From the NCBI GenBank assembly GCA_024579835.1, contig CP102060.1, positions 744,001 through 808,000 of the forward strand: a stretch of DNA of 64,000 nucleotides, read 5' to 3'. The position numbers and the translations under genes are program-made. How positions within the stretch are numbered: position 1 is the stretch's first letter; each line of letters begins with the position of its first letter. Shown piece after piece: positions 8,411 to 18,439 of this stretch. The notes under the pieces are model-generated. The model did no database searches, was not told where the DNA came from, and saw nothing but the letters and a program-made list of their open reading frames with translations. This DNA comes from Clostridiaceae bacterium HFYG-1003. Its GTDB lineage: Bacteria > Bacillota > Clostridia > Clostridiales > Clostridiaceae.

Positions 8411-8419
8411 TGATATAAT
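8411..8419 (+). promoter_or_regulatory. Candidate extended -10 promoter in front of murF
   Basis: TGATATAAT (TGn + TATAAT at 8414-8419) lies in the 50-nt gap between pbp and murF, 30 nt before the murF start. No -35 hexamer is seen. It could supply murF-mraY-ftsW independently of readthrough from upstream. Confidence 0.5.
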
Positions 8420-8448
8420 ATTCAAGTTAACTAAAAATATGAGGATGG

Positions 8449-9807
8449 ATGATCGTGGAAAAACTTACACTGATAGAAATAGCCCAGGCCACAGGTGGCA
8501 AGATCCTGTTCGGCAATGACGATGTAACTTGCGAATCCGTCGTAATGGATTCTCGCAAAGTGACGGAAAACGCCCTGTTCATAGGTATTAAAGGCGAACA
8601 GGTCGATGGCAATGACTACTTTTTAACCGCCTTCGAGCAGGGGGCGACGATTGCGCTGATTGAAAAAGACGTGGACGTGATCCCGACCGGACAGAAAGGT
8701 CTGGTTTGGGTGCCTTCCACCCGGGATGCCCTGGCCGCCCTGGCTAAATATTACAAGAACCGCTCGCTGACCAATACCCGTTTCATCGCCATCACCGGCT
8801 CGGTGGGCAAAACGACGGCCAAGGACATGCTCTGCGGCATGCTGTCCGCCAAATACAAGGTCTTTAAGACCCGCGGCAACTACAACAATGAACTGGGACT
8901 GCCGCTGATGATTTTTTCAATGGATTCCAGCTATGATTTCGCCGTGCTGGAAATGGGCATGTCTTCCCTGGGAGAAATCCATTTCCTGGCAGACATTGTC
9001 CGGCCGGATCTGGCGTTAATCACCAACATCGGCACCTCCCACATCGAAATTTTGAAGACCCGGGAAAATATCCTGAAAGCCAAGTTGGAAATTACGGACT
9101 TTTTCGGGCCGGACCAGGTTCTGTTCCTCAATGCCGATGATCCCTACCTGGCCGGCATCAAGCACCAGACCTACCAGATCGTGACGGCCGGAATCGCCAC
9201 CGGCATCTATCGAGCCAAAAACATCTCGCTGGAGCCCGGCACCATTGAGTTTGACGCTCTGAGGGGTGAGGAAACCCTGGGTCACATCAAGCTGGAAGTA
9301 CCCGGCATGCATAATGTGGCCAACGGCATCCTGTGCTTCGCCTGTGCCCATCAGCTGGGCATTTCCGCCGCGGATCTGACCCGTATGACCATCGACCGCA
9401 CGGTCATGCGGCTGGAAGAGACTCAGTTTGAGCATCTGACGGTTATTAACGACGCGTACAATGCCAGCCCGGAATCCGCCAAAGCCGGACTGGATACCCT
9501 TGCTCTGCGCGGCGGACGCAAGGTTGCCCTGATGGGTGACATGAAGGAACTGGGCGACTACAGCGCCAAGGCTCATGTCGAAGTAGGGGCCTATGCCCGC
9601 TCCCGGGTTGATGTCCTCATCGCCGTGGGCGACTTCGCCAAGGAATACGGCGAGGGCTTTGGCAGCCAGGATTTCCATGGCTATCCGACCTATGAGGATG
9701 CCGTCATTGCTTTGCCCAATCTTCTGGATGAAGGGGACCTGGTCTATCTGAAGGCATCCCGGTCCATGAAATTCGAACGATTCTTAAGTGTATTGGAGAG
9801 GATATAA
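8449..9807 (+). CDS. murF: UDP-N-acetylmuramoyl-tripeptide--D-alanyl-D-alanine ligase MurF
   Basis: MurF adds D-Ala-D-Ala to UDP-MurNAc-tripeptide with ATP hydrolysis, the last cytoplasmic step of the precursor peptide. The 452-residue protein has the Mur-ligase three-domain plan: N-terminal UDP-binding domain with MDSRKVTENALFIGIKGEQ, ATP-binding P-loop in ITGSVGKTTAKDM (about 115-127), the MurF motif TRGNYNNELGLPL (about 142-154), and the C-terminal ligase domain with NDAYNASPESAKAGLD (about 334-349). GAGG lies 4 nt before the ATG; a GTG two codons later is possible. murE, which normally precedes murF, is missing here. mraY starts 2 nt downstream. Confidence 0.96.
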   Translation: MIVEKLTLIEIAQATGGKILFGNDDVTCESVVMDSRKVTENALFIGIKGEQVDGNDYFLTAFEQGATIALIEKDVDVIPTGQKGLVWVPSTRDALAALAKYYKNRSLTNTRFIAITGSVGKTTAKDMLCGMLSAKYKVFKTRGNYNNELGLPLMIFSMDSSYDFAVLEMGMSSLGEIHFLADIVRPDLALITNIGTSHIEILKTRENILKAKLEITDFFGPDQVLFLNADDPYLAGIKHQTYQIVTAGIATGIYRAKNISLEPGTIEFDALRGEETLGHIKLEVPGMHNVANGILCFACAHQLGISAADLTRMTIDRTVMRLEETQFEHLTVINDAYNASPESAKAGLDTLALRGGRKVALMGDMKELGDYSAKAHVEVGAYARSRVDVLIAVGDFAKEYGEGFGSQDFHGYPTYEDAVIALPNLLDEGDLVYLKASRSMKFERFLSVLERI

Positions 9808-9809
9808 CC

Positions 9810-10775
9810 ATGCAGATTGCATTAGCCATAGTGATTGCCCTGATCAGCGGGCTGGCTGCCGGACCGGTCATAATCCGGAAACTCAAGGAATACCGCCAGG
9901 GTCAGATGATCCGTCAGGACGGACCGGTGGAGCATTACAAGAAACAGGGGACGCCCACCATGGGCGGGCTGATCTTTATTGTCGGCATTCTGGTTTCCTA
10001 TCTGATTATGAACCTGATTTATCCCCCATCGGGAGATCTTCTGCGGGTTCTCTGGCCCGTAATCGGCCTGCTGCTGTTTGGTCTGATCGGTTTCGTTGAC
10101 GACCGCGCCAAAATCCGCAAACATCAGTCGGAAGGACTGACCGCCCGCCAGAAAATCGGCCTGAATGTGCTGTTTGCCGTTGGCATAGCCTATGTGATGA
10201 ACCAGACTCTGGCTCCCTTCGTTTTGAAGGTGCCGCTGCTGAATCAGACACTCACCCTGGGGACTGTCCTGTACTTCCTGTTTATGATCGTATTTTTCAC
10301 TTCCGTCACCAATTCCGTGAATCTGGCGGACGGCATCGACGGCCTGTGCGGCTCGGTATCGCTGATTGTCGCCATATTCTACATTCTGTATGGCGTCAGG
10401 CGGGGAGATCCTGCCGTCATCCTGTTTGCTTCCGCTCTGGCCGGTGCGCTGGCCGCCTACCTGTTTTTCAACTGGCACCCGGCGCGGGTCTTCATGGGTG
10501 ATGTCGGTTCCTTCGCTCTGGGCGGCGCTCTGGCGACGCTGGCCGTCATGACTCAGACCGAACTGCTGTTCATTCTGGTCGGCCTGATCTATGTTATAGA
10601 ATCCGCCTCCGTCATTATCCAGGTCATTTCCTTCCAGACCCGGGGCAAGCGCATTTTCCTCATGTCGCCCATCCATCACCACTTCGAGAAGAAGGGCTGG
10701 TCCGAAGTCAAAATCGTCGGCATCTTCTCGCTTATTACCGCAGTCTGCGTTGCCATCGCTTATCTCATCAGCTGA
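9810..10775 (+). CDS. mraY: Phospho-N-acetylmuramoyl-pentapeptide transferase MraY
   Basis: MraY is the integral membrane enzyme that joins phospho-MurNAc-pentapeptide to undecaprenyl phosphate, giving lipid I. The 321-residue protein has about ten membrane helices and the catalytic signatures QGTPTMGG-like loop (KKQGTPTMGGLIF), the Asp pair in GFVDDRAKI, NLADGIDGL and the C-terminal cytoplasmic HHHFEKKGW. Length and motif order are normal. It follows murF by 2 nt and is followed by ftsW; murD, often next in order, is absent. Confidence 0.97.
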   Translation: MQIALAIVIALISGLAAGPVIIRKLKEYRQGQMIRQDGPVEHYKKQGTPTMGGLIFIVGILVSYLIMNLIYPPSGDLLRVLWPVIGLLLFGLIGFVDDRAKIRKHQSEGLTARQKIGLNVLFAVGIAYVMNQTLAPFVLKVPLLNQTLTLGTVLYFLFMIVFFTSVTNSVNLADGIDGLCGSVSLIVAIFYILYGVRRGDPAVILFASALAGALAAYLFFNWHPARVFMGDVGSFALGGALATLAVMTQTELLFILVGLIYVIESASVIIQVISFQTRGKRIFLMSPIHHHFEKKGWSEVKIVGIFSLITAVCVAIAYLIS

Positions 10776-10834
10776 TCCGCCCCAAAGGGAATCCGGCTGA
10801 AGTATATCGGATTATCCGGGAAAGGAGGGACATA

Positions 10835-12049
10835 ATGGAACAGCATCAGGAAAAACCAGCACCCAGGCCACAGCTGCCGCCCGTCCGTCCCGCCCGGAAA
10901 CCATCCTTTGGTTCGACGCTCCGGAACCTGCACCGGTCCTTTGACTTCTCTCTGAGTCATATTGACCGGACACTCCTGTTTCTGCTCCTGACGCTGGTGC
11001 TCTTTGGACTGGTCATGGTCACCTCCACGGCCTCCTACACCATTATCCGGCGCGGCCAGGAAAGCATCTTTGGTTTTATCGGCAAGCAGATTCTTCTGAC
11101 GGTTCTTGGGTTTGGCGCCATGTGGTTCATGGCTTCCTTCGACTATCATCGTCTGAACTGGTCTCTGCTGCTGGGGCTCGCACCTGTGGTCATTCTGCTG
11201 AATCTTCTGCCGCGACTGGTCGGAACACCGGTCAACGGAGCCTATCGCTGGCTGGATCTTGGGTTTACTACCCTGCAGCCTTCCGAAATCGCCAAGTACT
11301 ACATTGCCGTCCTTACGGCCTGTCTGATGACATTTCCCAAAACCACCCCCCGGCGAACCATTTTTTATCGCTATCTTCTGGTCTGGAGCTTTGTCGGTGT
11401 CTTCATCCTGATCATCGCCAAGCTGCAGAGCAATCTGTCCACCAGCGCCATTCTGGCGATGGCAGCCTTCCTGGTCATCCTGGTTTCCCAGGTGCCGATG
11501 TGGTGGAACATATTTCCTTTCGTGGGCGGCGGACTGGCCGGCGTTGTCCTGGTTCGGACCACGGGTTATCGTCTTGACCGGATGATGGGCTTTTTTCATC
11601 CGTTCTCCGATCCCACTGGCAATACGCTTCAGTTGGTTCAGTCGCTCTACGCCTTGTCCATGGGCGGCTTGCTGGGCCGGGGGCTCGGCAACTCCCGCTT
11701 CAAGGCATTCTGGCTGCCCTATGCCGAAAATGACTTTATCTTCGCCATTATCTGTGAGGAGCTCGGTCTGCTGGGCGGACTGACGGTCCTGAGTATTTTT
11801 GCCTTCCTGGTTCTGACCGGACTGAAAATCGGTCGGCAGGCGAAGGATTCTTACGGCAAGCTGCTTAGCGTCGGCATTGTGTCCATTATCGGACTGCAGG
11901 CAGCCATCAACATGGCCGTTGTCATGGGAGCGTTCCCGGTCACCGGCGTGCCGCTGCCTTTCATCTCGGCCGGCGGTACCTCCATGATCGTTAACCTGGC
12001 CGCCATGGGAATTCTATTGAATATTTCCAAGCAGAAGGTGATGTCATGA
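10835..12049 (+). CDS. ftsW: FtsW/RodA/SpoVE family peptidoglycan glycosyltransferase
   Basis: A SEDS-family polymerase of 404 residues that makes glycan strands from lipid II with its partner class B PBP. A 45-residue cytoplasmic N-terminal tail is Pro/Arg-rich (KPAPRPQLPPVRPARK). About ten helices follow, with the family motifs NGAYRWLDLGFTTLQPSEIAKY, the large loop ending in GGLLGRGLGNSRFK, ENDFIFAIICEELGLLGG and the C-terminal PVTGVPLPFISAGGTSM. AAAGGAGGG precedes the ATG. FtsW and SpoVE cannot be told apart by sequence alone; dcw position beside divIB supports a division role. murG, usually next, is absent. Confidence 0.93.
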   Translation: MEQHQEKPAPRPQLPPVRPARKPSFGSTLRNLHRSFDFSLSHIDRTLLFLLLTLVLFGLVMVTSTASYTIIRRGQESIFGFIGKQILLTVLGFGAMWFMASFDYHRLNWSLLLGLAPVVILLNLLPRLVGTPVNGAYRWLDLGFTTLQPSEIAKYYIAVLTACLMTFPKTTPRRTIFYRYLLVWSFVGVFILIIAKLQSNLSTSAILAMAAFLVILVSQVPMWWNIFPFVGGGLAGVVLVRTTGYRLDRMMGFFHPFSDPTGNTLQLVQSLYALSMGGLLGRGLGNSRFKAFWLPYAENDFIFAIICEELGLLGGLTVLSIFAFLVLTGLKIGRQAKDSYGKLLSVGIVSIIGLQAAINMAVVMGAFPVTGVPLPFISAGGTSMIVNLAAMGILLNISKQKVMS

Positions 12050-12849
12050 CAAACACCAGATTCAAAAACAACCGGCAGGAGAGCCCGGAACGGGTATCGG
12101 AACTGCTGGTCCGGCGTGATCAGGCCCGGCGGCAGCGACAGAGTCGGCTCTTCCGGATCCTGACCCGAAGCGGCATCGGACTGCTGCTCATCGTCATCTT
12201 TTTTTTCTCGCCGCTGTTCAAGATCCGCCAGGTCAGCCTCAAGGGCTTTGCCCATGCCGATCAGGCGAAAATCACTGCCCGGGCCAATGCCGAGATCGGC
12301 CGCCATGCGCTGCTGGTCGGCAGAAGTGCTTTGCGCCAGGACGTGCTGGCGGATCCGTACCTGCGCAATGTGCGGATCAAAAGCTCCCTGTTGGGAACCC
12401 TGACCATTGAGGCGGAGGAATATCCCCAGGAATATGCCCTGATTCAGGAGGGGCAGGTGGTGGTGCTGGACCGCCAGGGCCGGGTCCTGTCCAGTCAGAT
12501 CATCATTCCGCCGAATATCGTCGAACTGGTTGATGACACCAAACCCCTGGCGCCCGGTCATACGATGTATGGAGAGGGCATCAAGAAAAATGTGATGGTG
12601 GAGTTTATGGCTCTGATGGATCAGAACACCTCGGACATCCGCTTTTCGCGCCTCATCCTGACGGATCCGGCCGACCTGAAACTCGAATCCGGGGGCTGGG
12701 TTGTGGAGCTGGGGGATGGCGCCAGCCTGGAACAGAAGGTCAACCGGGCGATCAATATCCTGAAGGCGGTAAAAACCCAGGAAGAACCGGCCATCATCGA
12801 CCTGAAGTTCAATGCGGATCCCGTCATCCGTCCCAAAGGAGAATCGTAA
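12046..12849 (+). CDS. divIB: Cell division protein DivIB/FtsQ
   Basis: A bitopic 267-residue protein with a charged cytoplasmic N-terminus (about 1-40), one helix at about 42-57 (SGIGLLLIVIFFFSPLF) and a POTRA domain starting at FKIRQVSLKGFAHADQ (about 58-127), then the FtsQ beta domain (ALIQEGQVVVLDRQGRVLSSQ). It scaffolds FtsL and DivIC in the divisome. The ATG overlaps the ftsW stop by 4 nt. Downstream, ftsA and ftsZ are missing from their usual place; the PLP protein gene follows with a 1-nt overlap. Confidence 0.9.
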   Translation: MTNTRFKNNRQESPERVSELLVRRDQARRQRQSRLFRILTRSGIGLLLIVIFFFSPLFKIRQVSLKGFAHADQAKITARANAEIGRHALLVGRSALRQDVLADPYLRNVRIKSSLLGTLTIEAEEYPQEYALIQEGQVVVLDRQGRVLSSQIIIPPNIVELVDDTKPLAPGHTMYGEGIKKNVMVEFMALMDQNTSDIRFSRLILTDPADLKLESGGWVVELGDGASLEQKVNRAINILKAVKTQEEPAIIDLKFNADPVIRPKGES

Positions 12850-13550
12850 TGGAAATCAAGCATAATCTGGATCAGATCCGGGCAACGCTGGCACCGGATG
12901 TCCGTCTGATCGCCGTGTCGAAAACCAAGCCGGTCGAAGCCGTCCGGGAAGCGTACGAGGCCGGTCAGCGGGCATTTGGCGAGAACAAGGTGCAGGAGCT
13001 GATGCAGAAAATCGATCAGCTGCCCGCCGACATTGAATGGCATTTCATCGGCAATCTCCAGCGCAACAAGGTAAAATACCTGGATGAGCGGATTCATCTG
13101 ATCCACTCCGTGGACCGGATCAGTCTGGCACAGGAAATCGACCGCCAGGCCCGAAAAAAAGGCTATATCCAGAACATCCTGCTCGAAGTCAACATCGGCC
13201 GGGAGGAGAACAAGGGCGGCGCGCTGCCCGAAGATCTGCCCGAGCTGACGGCAGCGGTCCGGGAACTGCCGGGACTGCATGTCAAAGGGCTGATGACCGT
13301 CATCCCCGAGACCGAGGATGAAGCGGAACAGCGGGCCTGGTTCCAGGCCATGCAGGAGCTGTTCCGGAAGGAAAAGGCCAAGGAAGGCCCCCGCTATGAG
13401 ATGGAGATTCTGTCCATGGGCATGAGCGGAGACTATCAGACCGCCATGGCCTGCGGCAGCACCATGGTGCGCATCGGCAGCGCCATCTTCGGAGCCCGCG
13501 ATTATTCCGCCAATACCTCTCTGTCCGCCGGAGACCCTGCAGAGGTCTGA
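12849..13550 (+). CDS. YggS/YlmE/PROSC family PLP homeostasis protein
   Basis: A 233-residue single-domain TIM-barrel protein related to alanine racemase N-terminal domains that binds pyridoxal 5'-phosphate and buffers its cellular level; no catalytic activity is known. The PLP-binding lysine lies in LIAVSKTKPVEAVREAYEAG (about 19-38), followed by FGENKVQE, WHFIGNLQRNKVKYL (about 61-75), VNIGREENKGG and the C-terminal LSMGMSGDYQTAMACGSTMVRIG phosphate-binding region. It sits upstream of sepF as ylmE does in B. subtilis. Confidence 0.95.
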   Translation: MEIKHNLDQIRATLAPDVRLIAVSKTKPVEAVREAYEAGQRAFGENKVQELMQKIDQLPADIEWHFIGNLQRNKVKYLDERIHLIHSVDRISLAQEIDRQARKKGYIQNILLEVNIGREENKGGALPEDLPELTAAVRELPGLHVKGLMTVIPETEDEAEQRAWFQAMQELFRKEKAKEGPRYEMEILSMGMSGDYQTAMACGSTMVRIGSAIFGARDYSANTSLSAGDPAEV

Positions 13551-13753
13551 TTCACCCCGCCATTCCGGAACGGGAACTGGCCAGAGCATACCTCTGGCGA
13601 GAGACCTGACCCAGGCCATTGGCAGATGGCTTCGGGTGATCTGCAGTCAGCACTGTACGAATCCGTCTGATGCAGCGGAAACAGAATAAGAAATAACCGA
13701 AAAGATAAAAAAAGAACATATCAAATGAGTATCATGGGAATGGAGGAATCAGG

Positions 13754-14212
13754 ATGAGCGTATTCGATAGTTTCAAACGGACGTTTAGCTTGGAAGATGA
13801 TTATGAAAGCTTTCAGGATGAAGTGGACGCAGCCGAGGTCAGCCCGCAGGAGAATAATGTTATAAAACCTTCCTTCTTCAAGCGTCGGGAAAAGGAAACT
13901 GCCGGTCCGGCAGCGATCCGTCCGGCTGTCGAGGAACAGGCCGTGAATATTATCCGTCCGGAAGCATTTGATGATGCCATGGCGATTGTCAATGAAGTTC
14001 GGGCCGGAGAAATTATTGTGATCAATACTGCCCGGATGGACCTGAAGAGCGCTCAGCGCCTGCTGGATTTTGTGTCCGGAGCGGCTTTTGCCCTGGACGG
14101 GGATATCCAGGAAGTCATGGAAGCGGTCTATGTAGTGACCCCCTGCGGCGTGTCCTTGAAAAACAGCGCCCGCACGGAATCGGTCATGAAGAACCTGTTT
14201 GGCATGAAATAA
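13754..14212 (+). CDS. sepF: Cell division protein SepF
   Basis: SepF polymerises into rings, binds the membrane through its N-terminal amphipathic helix and tethers FtsZ. The 152-residue product has that helix (MSVFDSFKRTFSLEDDYE), an acidic and variable linker and the conserved globular domain from about residue 65 (IIRPEAFDDAMAIVNEVRAGEIIVINTARMD, LLDFVSGAAFALDGDIQEV). TGGAGGAATCAGG-ATG gives a good ribosome binding site. SepF in place of FtsA as membrane anchor fits a Gram-positive cell. Its stop overlaps the next start by 1 nt. Confidence 0.95.
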   Translation: MSVFDSFKRTFSLEDDYESFQDEVDAAEVSPQENNVIKPSFFKRREKETAGPAAIRPAVEEQAVNIIRPEAFDDAMAIVNEVRAGEIIVINTARMDLKSAQRLLDFVSGAAFALDGDIQEVMEAVYVVTPCGVSLKNSARTESVMKNLFGMK

Positions 14213-14970
14213 TGGATAAATCTCGTTTTATGGCCCTTTTTCCGGGGGAGGATCCGGTTCTGCTGGCCCGCCTGTACGGCTGCATCGAGGCAGCCTGGTC
14301 GGGCCGCCCTCTGGTTTCCAACGAATTCTATACGCCGGCCGTCTGGTCCCGGATCGAAGCTCAAAAGGGCTGCCTTCCGCCCGAGGCCGGCTTTTACGGT
14401 CCCCTGGAGGCAGATCGGCGATTGTTTGCCTCGCCGCTGGATCAGGCGGACGGCTCGATTGCCGTTCTGGAGGTGAAAAACCTTTATCCGGCCCGCCCGC
14501 TGGCGCATCAGGACTACATGGGTGCGCTGATGAGCCTGGGCGTGCGGCGGGAGAAGTTCTCAGACCTGATGGTAGTCTCTGACTGCTGCTATATTCCGAT
14601 GCTGCCGGAAATAATGCCCTACATTCTGGAAAACCTGACAAAGGTCGGTTCCAACGGGGTCAGCTGCCGGGAAGTGGGACTGGAAGAGTTATCAGTTCTG
14701 CCGCGTCCGGTTCGGGAACGCTCGCTTCAGGTGGCCTCCCTGCGACTGGATGCTCTGGTCGCGGAGATCGCCGGAATATCCCGCTCCCAGGCGGAAGCGC
14801 TGATCAAGTCCGGCAAGGTCCTGCTGAATTACCGGGAAGTGAAGGACCGCGCTCAGGACGTTCACACTCAGGATGTTCTGACCATTCGCGGTTCAGGCAA
14901 GTTCCGGGTAGGAGAAATCACGGGGGAGACCCGCAAGGGACGGCTGCGCCTCACGGTAGAGCAATATTAA
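14212..14970 (+). CDS. YlmH family S4-domain RNA-binding protein
   Basis: A 252-residue protein with an N-terminal alpha/beta region (SRFMALFPGEDPVLLARLYGC) and a C-terminal S4 RNA-binding domain at about 181-245 (LRLDALVAEIAGISRSQAEALIKSGKVLLNYREV). B. subtilis YlmH lies in the same sepF neighbourhood, binds the large ribosomal subunit and has been linked to ribosome quality control of stalled chains. The start overlaps the sepF stop, showing coupling. yggT (ylmG), which often separates sepF and ylmH, is absent. A strong terminator ends the operon. Confidence 0.92.
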   Translation: MDKSRFMALFPGEDPVLLARLYGCIEAAWSGRPLVSNEFYTPAVWSRIEAQKGCLPPEAGFYGPLEADRRLFASPLDQADGSIAVLEVKNLYPARPLAHQDYMGALMSLGVRREKFSDLMVVSDCCYIPMLPEIMPYILENLTKVGSNGVSCREVGLEELSVLPRPVRERSLQVASLRLDALVAEIAGISRSQAEALIKSGKVLLNYREVKDRAQDVHTQDVLTIRGSGKFRVGEITGETRKGRLRLTVEQY

Positions 14971-14971
14971 T

Positions 14972-15006
14972 AAAAAAAACAGGGATCCGGCCGGATCCCG
15001 TTTTTT
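14972..15006 (+). terminator. Intrinsic terminator ending the sepF-ylmH operon
   Basis: An 18-nt perfect palindrome (14982-14999, GGGATCCGGCCGGATCCC) is flanked by A8 upstream and T6 downstream (15001-15006), so the hairpin can also work in reverse. Confidence 0.9.
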
Positions 15007-15141
15007 CTTAATTTAGGTGGCAAGCTCCAAGCCGGACGAATCAAGCGATGGATCAGGAACCAGGATGAAACTTTCCGTACCGTCAGACCAGGCAAAGATT
15101 ATATGGTGCTGCCTGAGGTGCCTGGTTAGGGGTATCAAACG

Positions 15142-15179
15142 AAAAAAAGGAGCTGCGGCAACAAAGGACGCACTCCTTT
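15142..15179 (-). terminator. Intrinsic terminator of the lipoprotein gene
   Basis: On the - strand AAAGGAGTGCG pairs with CGCA-G-CTCCTTT (one bulged base) and runs into a U tract complementary to the A7 at 15142-15148. It lies 5 nt after the stop codon of the lipoprotein gene. Confidence 0.75.
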
Positions 15180-15183
15180 CCGG

Positions 15184-15888
15184 TTAATTCCGGTATTTCT
15201 TTAGTAACTTTACGATTTCCTCTGTAATGGCTGAAGCCGACTTTTGCTGCTCGAGATAATACTCATCGGAATTTTCTTTCATTGATGGGTCATAGAATTT
15301 TTGGGTTACTCGAATAAAAGCCATGTCATATTTCATGAAATAAGATTTTTCAATGAAGTCCCCATTGCCAAACGAGTCAAAATTATCATAAGTAAATGCA
15401 TTTAGCTCAGGGTCATTATAATAAAAATAGATGCTGAGCTGGATTTTCTTCTGGGAGCTGTCTTTTTGAGCATACTCTAAGTACATCTTATAGGGTCTGG
15501 TTTCATCCTGACTGGCAACGATGCCCCGACCATCAAAAGTGACTTCAGGATCCAAGTATAATCGGTAGGCTGATCCATATTCTTCAGTCAATTCCAAATT
15601 GGGCAAAGATAAATTCGACTTGACAAAATTAAATAATTTAGTCATTTTAAGGTAATCATATGCGTTTGATGGGTTTACTGACTCTGGGGTCGTTGTGTTG
15701 AGTTGGGCTGTTGTCTTGTCCGATTCCGCAGCAGTTGCATTTGCACAGGTATTTGCTGTGGGTGAGGTTCCGATCGCTGCAGCAGTTCCGGATGTTCCAG
15801 CACCAGTGCCAGTTCCGGTACCCAGGATGTTGCAGCCTTGTAGTAGAAGTGTGCCGGATAGTAAGATGGCTGATATGCTGTGTCTCAT
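15184..15888 (-). CDS. Putative lipoprotein of unknown function
   Basis: This 234-residue protein was not recognised. Its N-terminus is a lipoprotein signal peptide: basic MRH, hydrophobic core ISAILLSGTLLL and lipobox LQGC, with lipidated Cys near residue 18. A low-complexity Gly/Thr/Ala/Ser linker follows (GTGTGTGAGTSGTAAAIG, to about residue 65), then a soluble domain rich in Tyr, Phe and Asp with beta-like segments (KIQLSIYFYYNDPELNAFTYDNF). The ATG at 15888 is chosen because GGGAG lies 8 nt upstream; a start five codons earlier has no such site. The gene and its upstream region are clearly more AT-rich than the neighbours and it lies alone between two terminated units, which suggests acquisition or fast evolution. 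Confidence 0.75.
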   Translation of the reverse strand: MRHSISAILLSGTLLLQGCNILGTGTGTGAGTSGTAAAIGTSPTANTCANATAAESDKTTAQLNTTTPESVNPSNAYDYLKMTKLFNFVKSNLSLPNLELTEEYGSAYRLYLDPEVTFDGRGIVASQDETRPYKMYLEYAQKDSSQKKIQLSIYFYYNDPELNAFTYDNFDSFGNGDFIEKSYFMKYDMAFIRVTQKFYDPSMKENSDEYYLEQQKSASAITEEIVKLLKKYRN

Positions 15889-16503
15889 TTTGAGTTCTCC
15901 CAATGTAAATTTGAATTATTAAGCGGTTTCAATTGTAATAATGGTTATTTATATGATGGAGAAATTAATCAATTAAAGATAGAATTGGTTAACATTAATA
16001 ATAATCATAAAATAGGTTACTGTCAATGAATGATTTTAAATTGAAAAAATGGATGGATAAGGGGGGTTCGCCAGAATGACCCGGTAGAAGGAAACAGGAC
16101 AGGCGATGGATGTTCCGGCATCATCGGTCCTGAGGAACGTTTCGGTTCGTAATCAGCTGATCGGAAGCTGCCGCAGGTTGACTCATTCGATCCTTCCTGT
16201 TCAAGAAAGGTCAAGAAACGACCTTGCAATCCGTTCTGAATGTTCTGTTGAAGAATGAATGGACCCATCGAGCGTAAAAGATCAAGAGCATGAGTCCTCC
16301 TTTTGCGCCCGCCAGTGGCAAACAGGGGCTCACTGTGATAAATTAATAGAGAAACCAGGGCAGATTCCGGGGATGGTTTCCTGATGCTTCCTTCACTTCC
16401 GCAGGGATCGAGAGGGTCGTTTAGGACATCCAGTGGACTCTGGTATGTATACCGGAAATAACAGGCGGACCCGAATGGTCCGTACAAGAAAGAGGTAAAT
16501 TCT
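15889..16503. other. Non-coding gap upstream of lspA
   Basis: The left 130 nt are strongly AT-rich and should hold the promoter of the - strand lipoprotein gene, though no hexamer pair with good spacing stands out. The right 480 nt return to normal composition and show no convincing gene, riboswitch or T-box motif. AGAGGT before 16504 is the lspA ribosome binding site. A - strand frame across this gap has no family signature and no binding site. Confidence 0.6.
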
Positions 16504-16964
16504 ATGATTTGGATTATCATTATACTGGGAATCGCCGGTGATTATCTGTCCAAGCGCTGGGCGCTGGCCAACCTGACCGCGGGTCAGGTGATAGATCTGA
16601 TTCCGGGTTATCTGGATTTCAGCTATGTGGAGAACCGCGGAGCGGCTTTTGGCATTTTTCAGGGGCAGATTCGGGTACTGGGGGTTATTTCCCTGGTCAT
16701 GGGTACCCTGCTGCTGCTGTATCTGGTGAAGAACCGGTCAGTCCATCCGCTGATGAAGATCTCGCTGAGCCTGATTGTCGCCGGAGCGCTGGGCAATGCC
16801 TATGACCGGTTTTTCTATGGCTTTGTGGTGGATTTCATTCATTTTCACCTCAACAGCACCTGGCATTTCCCGACGTTTAATGTGGCGGACTCGTGTGTCG
16901 TCGTCGGGTCCGGCCTAATGATTCTTTATGTTCTCTTTATTGAAGGAAGGCAGGGCGACCGTTC

Positions 16965-16968
<4 letters not shown>
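16504..16968 (+). CDS. lspA: Lipoprotein signal peptidase (signal peptidase II)
   Basis: LspA cleaves the signal peptide of prolipoproteins just before the lipidated Cys, in the membrane. The 154-residue protein has four helices and the family boxes: DYLSKRWA (residues 13-20), VENRGAAFGIF (42-52), GNAYDRFFYGFVVDFIHFH with Asp101 and Asp110, and FNVADS with Asp129; the catalytic aspartate pair lies in the last two boxes. It heads lspA-rluD-pyrR with 4-nt overlaps, the same order as in B. subtilis. The orphan lipoprotein upstream would be one client. Confidence 0.96.

Positions 16969-18439
<1,471 letters not shown>

Noticed and set aside
6998-8425. A 475-codon antisense frame across the PBP gene
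   Set aside because: Long antisense frames are expected in GC-rich coding DNA; it mirrors the codon pattern of the PBP, which has full motifs, and has no own signals.
13551-13753. Gap between yggS and sepF examined for ftsZ remnants or a small gene
   Set aside because: No frame with start signals or FtsZ motifs; only the sepF ribosome binding site is clear.
16023-16520. A 165-codon frame on the - strand upstream of lspA
   Set aside because: No ribosome binding site or recognisable domain, and its start overlaps the lspA start and its SD region; composition of the translation is that of random sequence.
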